NCBI GenBank assembly: GCA_016934935.1
Contig: JAFGRW010000070.1
Coordinates: forward strand, 1-64,000
Direction: 5' to 3'
DNA length: 64,000 nucleotides
Source of the DNA: Spirochaetota bacterium
GTDB lineage: Bacteria > Spirochaetota > UBA4802 > JAFGJZ01
Shown: piece by piece, positions 62,722 to 64,000 of the stretch
Layout of the letters: each line of letters begins with the position of its first letter
Numbering within the stretch: the first letter of the stretch is position 1
Position numbers and translations under genes: made by a program
Notes under the pieces: generated by a model
The model's database searches: none
Seen by the model: the letters and a program-made list of their open reading frames with translations, nothing else
What the model was told of the DNA's origin: nothing

Positions 62722-63759
62722 ATGTCTGAACTAAATCATGAACAATTAGAAAAGTACGAGCGGCAAATATTTGATTTGCGACAGCTTATTGAAATCAGCA
62801 AGGGACTAAATTCGACGCTTGAATATAATATGCTCATTGAGTCAATACTTCTTACATGTATGGGACAAATGCAGCTTATTAAAGCGGGAATATTCTTGAA
62901 AAAAGGTATAGATGAAGATGCCTATATACTTCACCGTAATTACAAGGGATTTGATATTGATCATGATACCGATTATGAAATACTCGGTGCATCGCCCATC
63001 ATTGATCTTTTTGAAAATCATGACCGTTGTTGGACACTGGAAGAGATAAAGGTTGAAGTAGATGACAGGTTATCATGCCTTGAATGCCTAAAAAAAATAA
63101 ATCCCAGCCTTGTTGTACCTTTGAAAAGCCGTGGTAAAATGAATGGTATTATTATTCTTGGCGAACGTATTAATCAGCTGGATTTTTGTGAAGAGGAAAA
63201 ACTTTATTTGCTTGATATTGCCTCACTTGCAGGTATTGCAATTGAAAACGCGTATCTCTATGAGCTTGCCACAACCGACATGATGACCAAACTCAAGATT
63301 CATCATTTTTTTCAACGTCTTTTGATTGAGGAGCGTGAAAAGGCAAAGAAGCGGAAAAAACCTCTGATATTAATGATGCTGGACATTGATCACTTTAAAG
63401 ATTTTAATGATAAGTATGGCCACTTATGTGGAGATTTGGTGCTAAAAAATGTTGCTAACGTTATAAAGAATAACTGTCGTCAGATAGACATCGCCGCTCG
63501 TTATGGTGGTGAAGAGATGGCAATTATTCTTCCTAAAACAGATATCGAAGCTGGAATAATCGCAGCCGAGCGTTTAAGACGTGGTATAGAGCATGCTGTT
63601 GTGGAGCACGAGGGAAAACGATTATCGGTAAAAGTCTCTATCGGACTTACGCAGCTACGGGAAGAGGACGTTACAAATGATGACATTATAGGTCGAGCTG
63701 ACCGTGCCCTCTACATGTCCAAAGAGAATGGTCGCAATATGGTTTCTTATATTCTTTAA
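62722..63759 (+). CDS. GAF-GGDEF diguanylate cyclase-like protein
   Basis: The protein has 345 residues. A short coiled coil (about 8-30), a GAF domain (about 30-180) and a GGDEF domain (about 185-345; TDMMTKLKIHHFFQRL, MMLDIDHFKDFNDKYGHLCG, ARYGGEEMAIILPKTD). The signature is GGEEM (262-266) where active enzymes have GG(D/E)EF, so the last position is Met. The inhibitory I-site RxxD (RQID, 253-256) is present at the usual five-residue distance. It likely makes or binds c-di-GMP; activity with Met is uncertain. Starts four bases after hisH. Confidence 0.9.
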   Translation: MSELNHEQLEKYERQIFDLRQLIEISKGLNSTLEYNMLIESILLTCMGQMQLIKAGIFLKKGIDEDAYILHRNYKGFDIDHDTDYEILGASPIIDLFENHDRCWTLEEIKVEVDDRLSCLECLKKINPSLVVPLKSRGKMNGIIILGERINQLDFCEEEKLYLLDIASLAGIAIENAYLYELATTDMMTKLKIHHFFQRLLIEEREKAKKRKKPLILMMLDIDHFKDFNDKYGHLCGDLVLKNVANVIKNNCRQIDIAARYGGEEMAIILPKTDIEAGIIAAERLRRGIEHAVVEHEGKRLSVKVSIGLTQLREEDVTNDDIIGRADRALYMSKENGRNMVSYIL

Positions 63760-63806
63760 TTTAAAAATGATTGCTGTTTTTTCGTTATATAATTAAAAAA
63801 CATTTT

Positions 63807-64000
63807 TCAACACAATAAATGCGTTACTTTTCTGGATTGTTGTCCAGCAGTATGATCTTGCCCATCGTAAAAGTTCATGCCCCAGCTGTTTATGAAGTAC
63901 GGAAAACCGAAAAACTCGTGAACAAAAGAAGCATGAAAACAGGGACGAACAAACTCCGTAACACCATCCATAAACTCATCGAAAAACTCCATTGCAAGAT
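63807..64000 (-). CDS. Ribbon-helix-helix-like dispersed family, copy 2 (cut by window edge)
   Basis: The C-terminal ~64 codons of a gene that continues beyond base 64000. The frame is open to the edge (LAMEFF as in copy 1). RPCFHASFVHEFFGFPYFIN then SWGMNF matches the end of the protein at 34397-34846 almost residue for residue, after which the two differ. The downstream hairpin CTGG...CCAG is shared with copy 1 in shape. The two genes are members of one repeated family. Confidence 0.7.
   Translation of the reverse strand, partial: LAMEFFDEFMDGVTEFVRPCFHASFVHEFFGFPYFINSWGMNFYDGQDHTAGQQSRKVTHLLC

Noticed and set aside
1-64000. tRNA, rRNA, CRISPR array, prophage or complete insertion sequence
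   Set aside because: Searched the intergenic stretches by eye; no cloverleaf, repeat-spacer pattern, integrase or transposase was found.

Overview
The window reads as one stretch of an ordinary, AT-rich, gene-dense bacterial chromosome. No rRNA, tRNA, CRISPR array, prophage or complete insertion sequence was recognised. A spirochaete (Spirochaetota) is the best guess. A flgG-flgA-flgH-flgI-flgJ operon encodes an FlgH without a lipobox, which fits flagella that stay in the periplasm. There is also a divergent FliG paralogue, a FapA/DUF342 protein, a MAF-type motility glycosyltransferase beside an HDOD signalling protein, and many exported TPR and beta-barrel proteins typical of a diderm. The lineage is inferred from gene content; no marker was aligned.

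Layout. Bases 1-1231: tail of an Rpn-type nuclease gene and a MORN-repeat lipoprotein. Bases 1242-7605 (minus): an operon purB-miaB-SPOR/TPR protein-mutS. Bases 7809-15091: a COG0731 radical SAM protein, a stand-alone GHKL ATPase-fold protein, an orphan rnfB overlapping a fliG paralogue, fapA, tatA, a degenerate RmlD-like protein and an RseC-like protein. Bases 15723-24443: greA, a DUF1015 gene, a coiled-coil protein, and an unusual set made of two membrane-anchored TPR proteins with degenerate Mrr-like endonuclease ends, a cNMP/P-loop/pseudo-patatin fusion, a STAS protein and a ParB-like protein. Bases 24462-30676: nrnA, glyQ, a GHKL-HDOD protein, a receiver protein, a tail-anchored protein and hisF. 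Bases 31083-34362: the flagellar operon. Bases 34397-35490: a repeated ribbon-helix-helix gene and a structured non-coding stretch. Bases 35491-42861 (minus): hslO, MAF-like protein, GHKL-HDOD protein, comEC, an outer-membrane protein and a LolA-like protein. Bases 43094-49961: a TPR protein, a HExxH protein, an RlmI-like methyltransferase, HU, a cysteine-less radical-SAM-like protein fused to TPR, and recA. Bases 50089-64000: a lipoprotein, map, folE2, an outer-membrane protein, tgt, cinA, a phosphopantetheinyl transferase, an ABC-F protein, a large propeller/barrel protein, hisB, hisH, a GAF-GGDEF protein and a second partial copy of the ribbon-helix-helix gene.

The genes cover DNA repair (mutS, recA), translation and tRNA modification (glyQ, miaB, tgt, rlmI, ABC-F), histidine synthesis split over two loci (hisF; hisB, hisH), motility and signalling. 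The most unusual content is a group of proteins that keep a famous fold but have lost its catalytic residues: the pseudo-patatin protein, the Mrr-like domains, the cysteine-less radical SAM protein and the RmlD-like protein. The 17.4-24.4 kb neighbourhood is the best candidate for an undescribed system.
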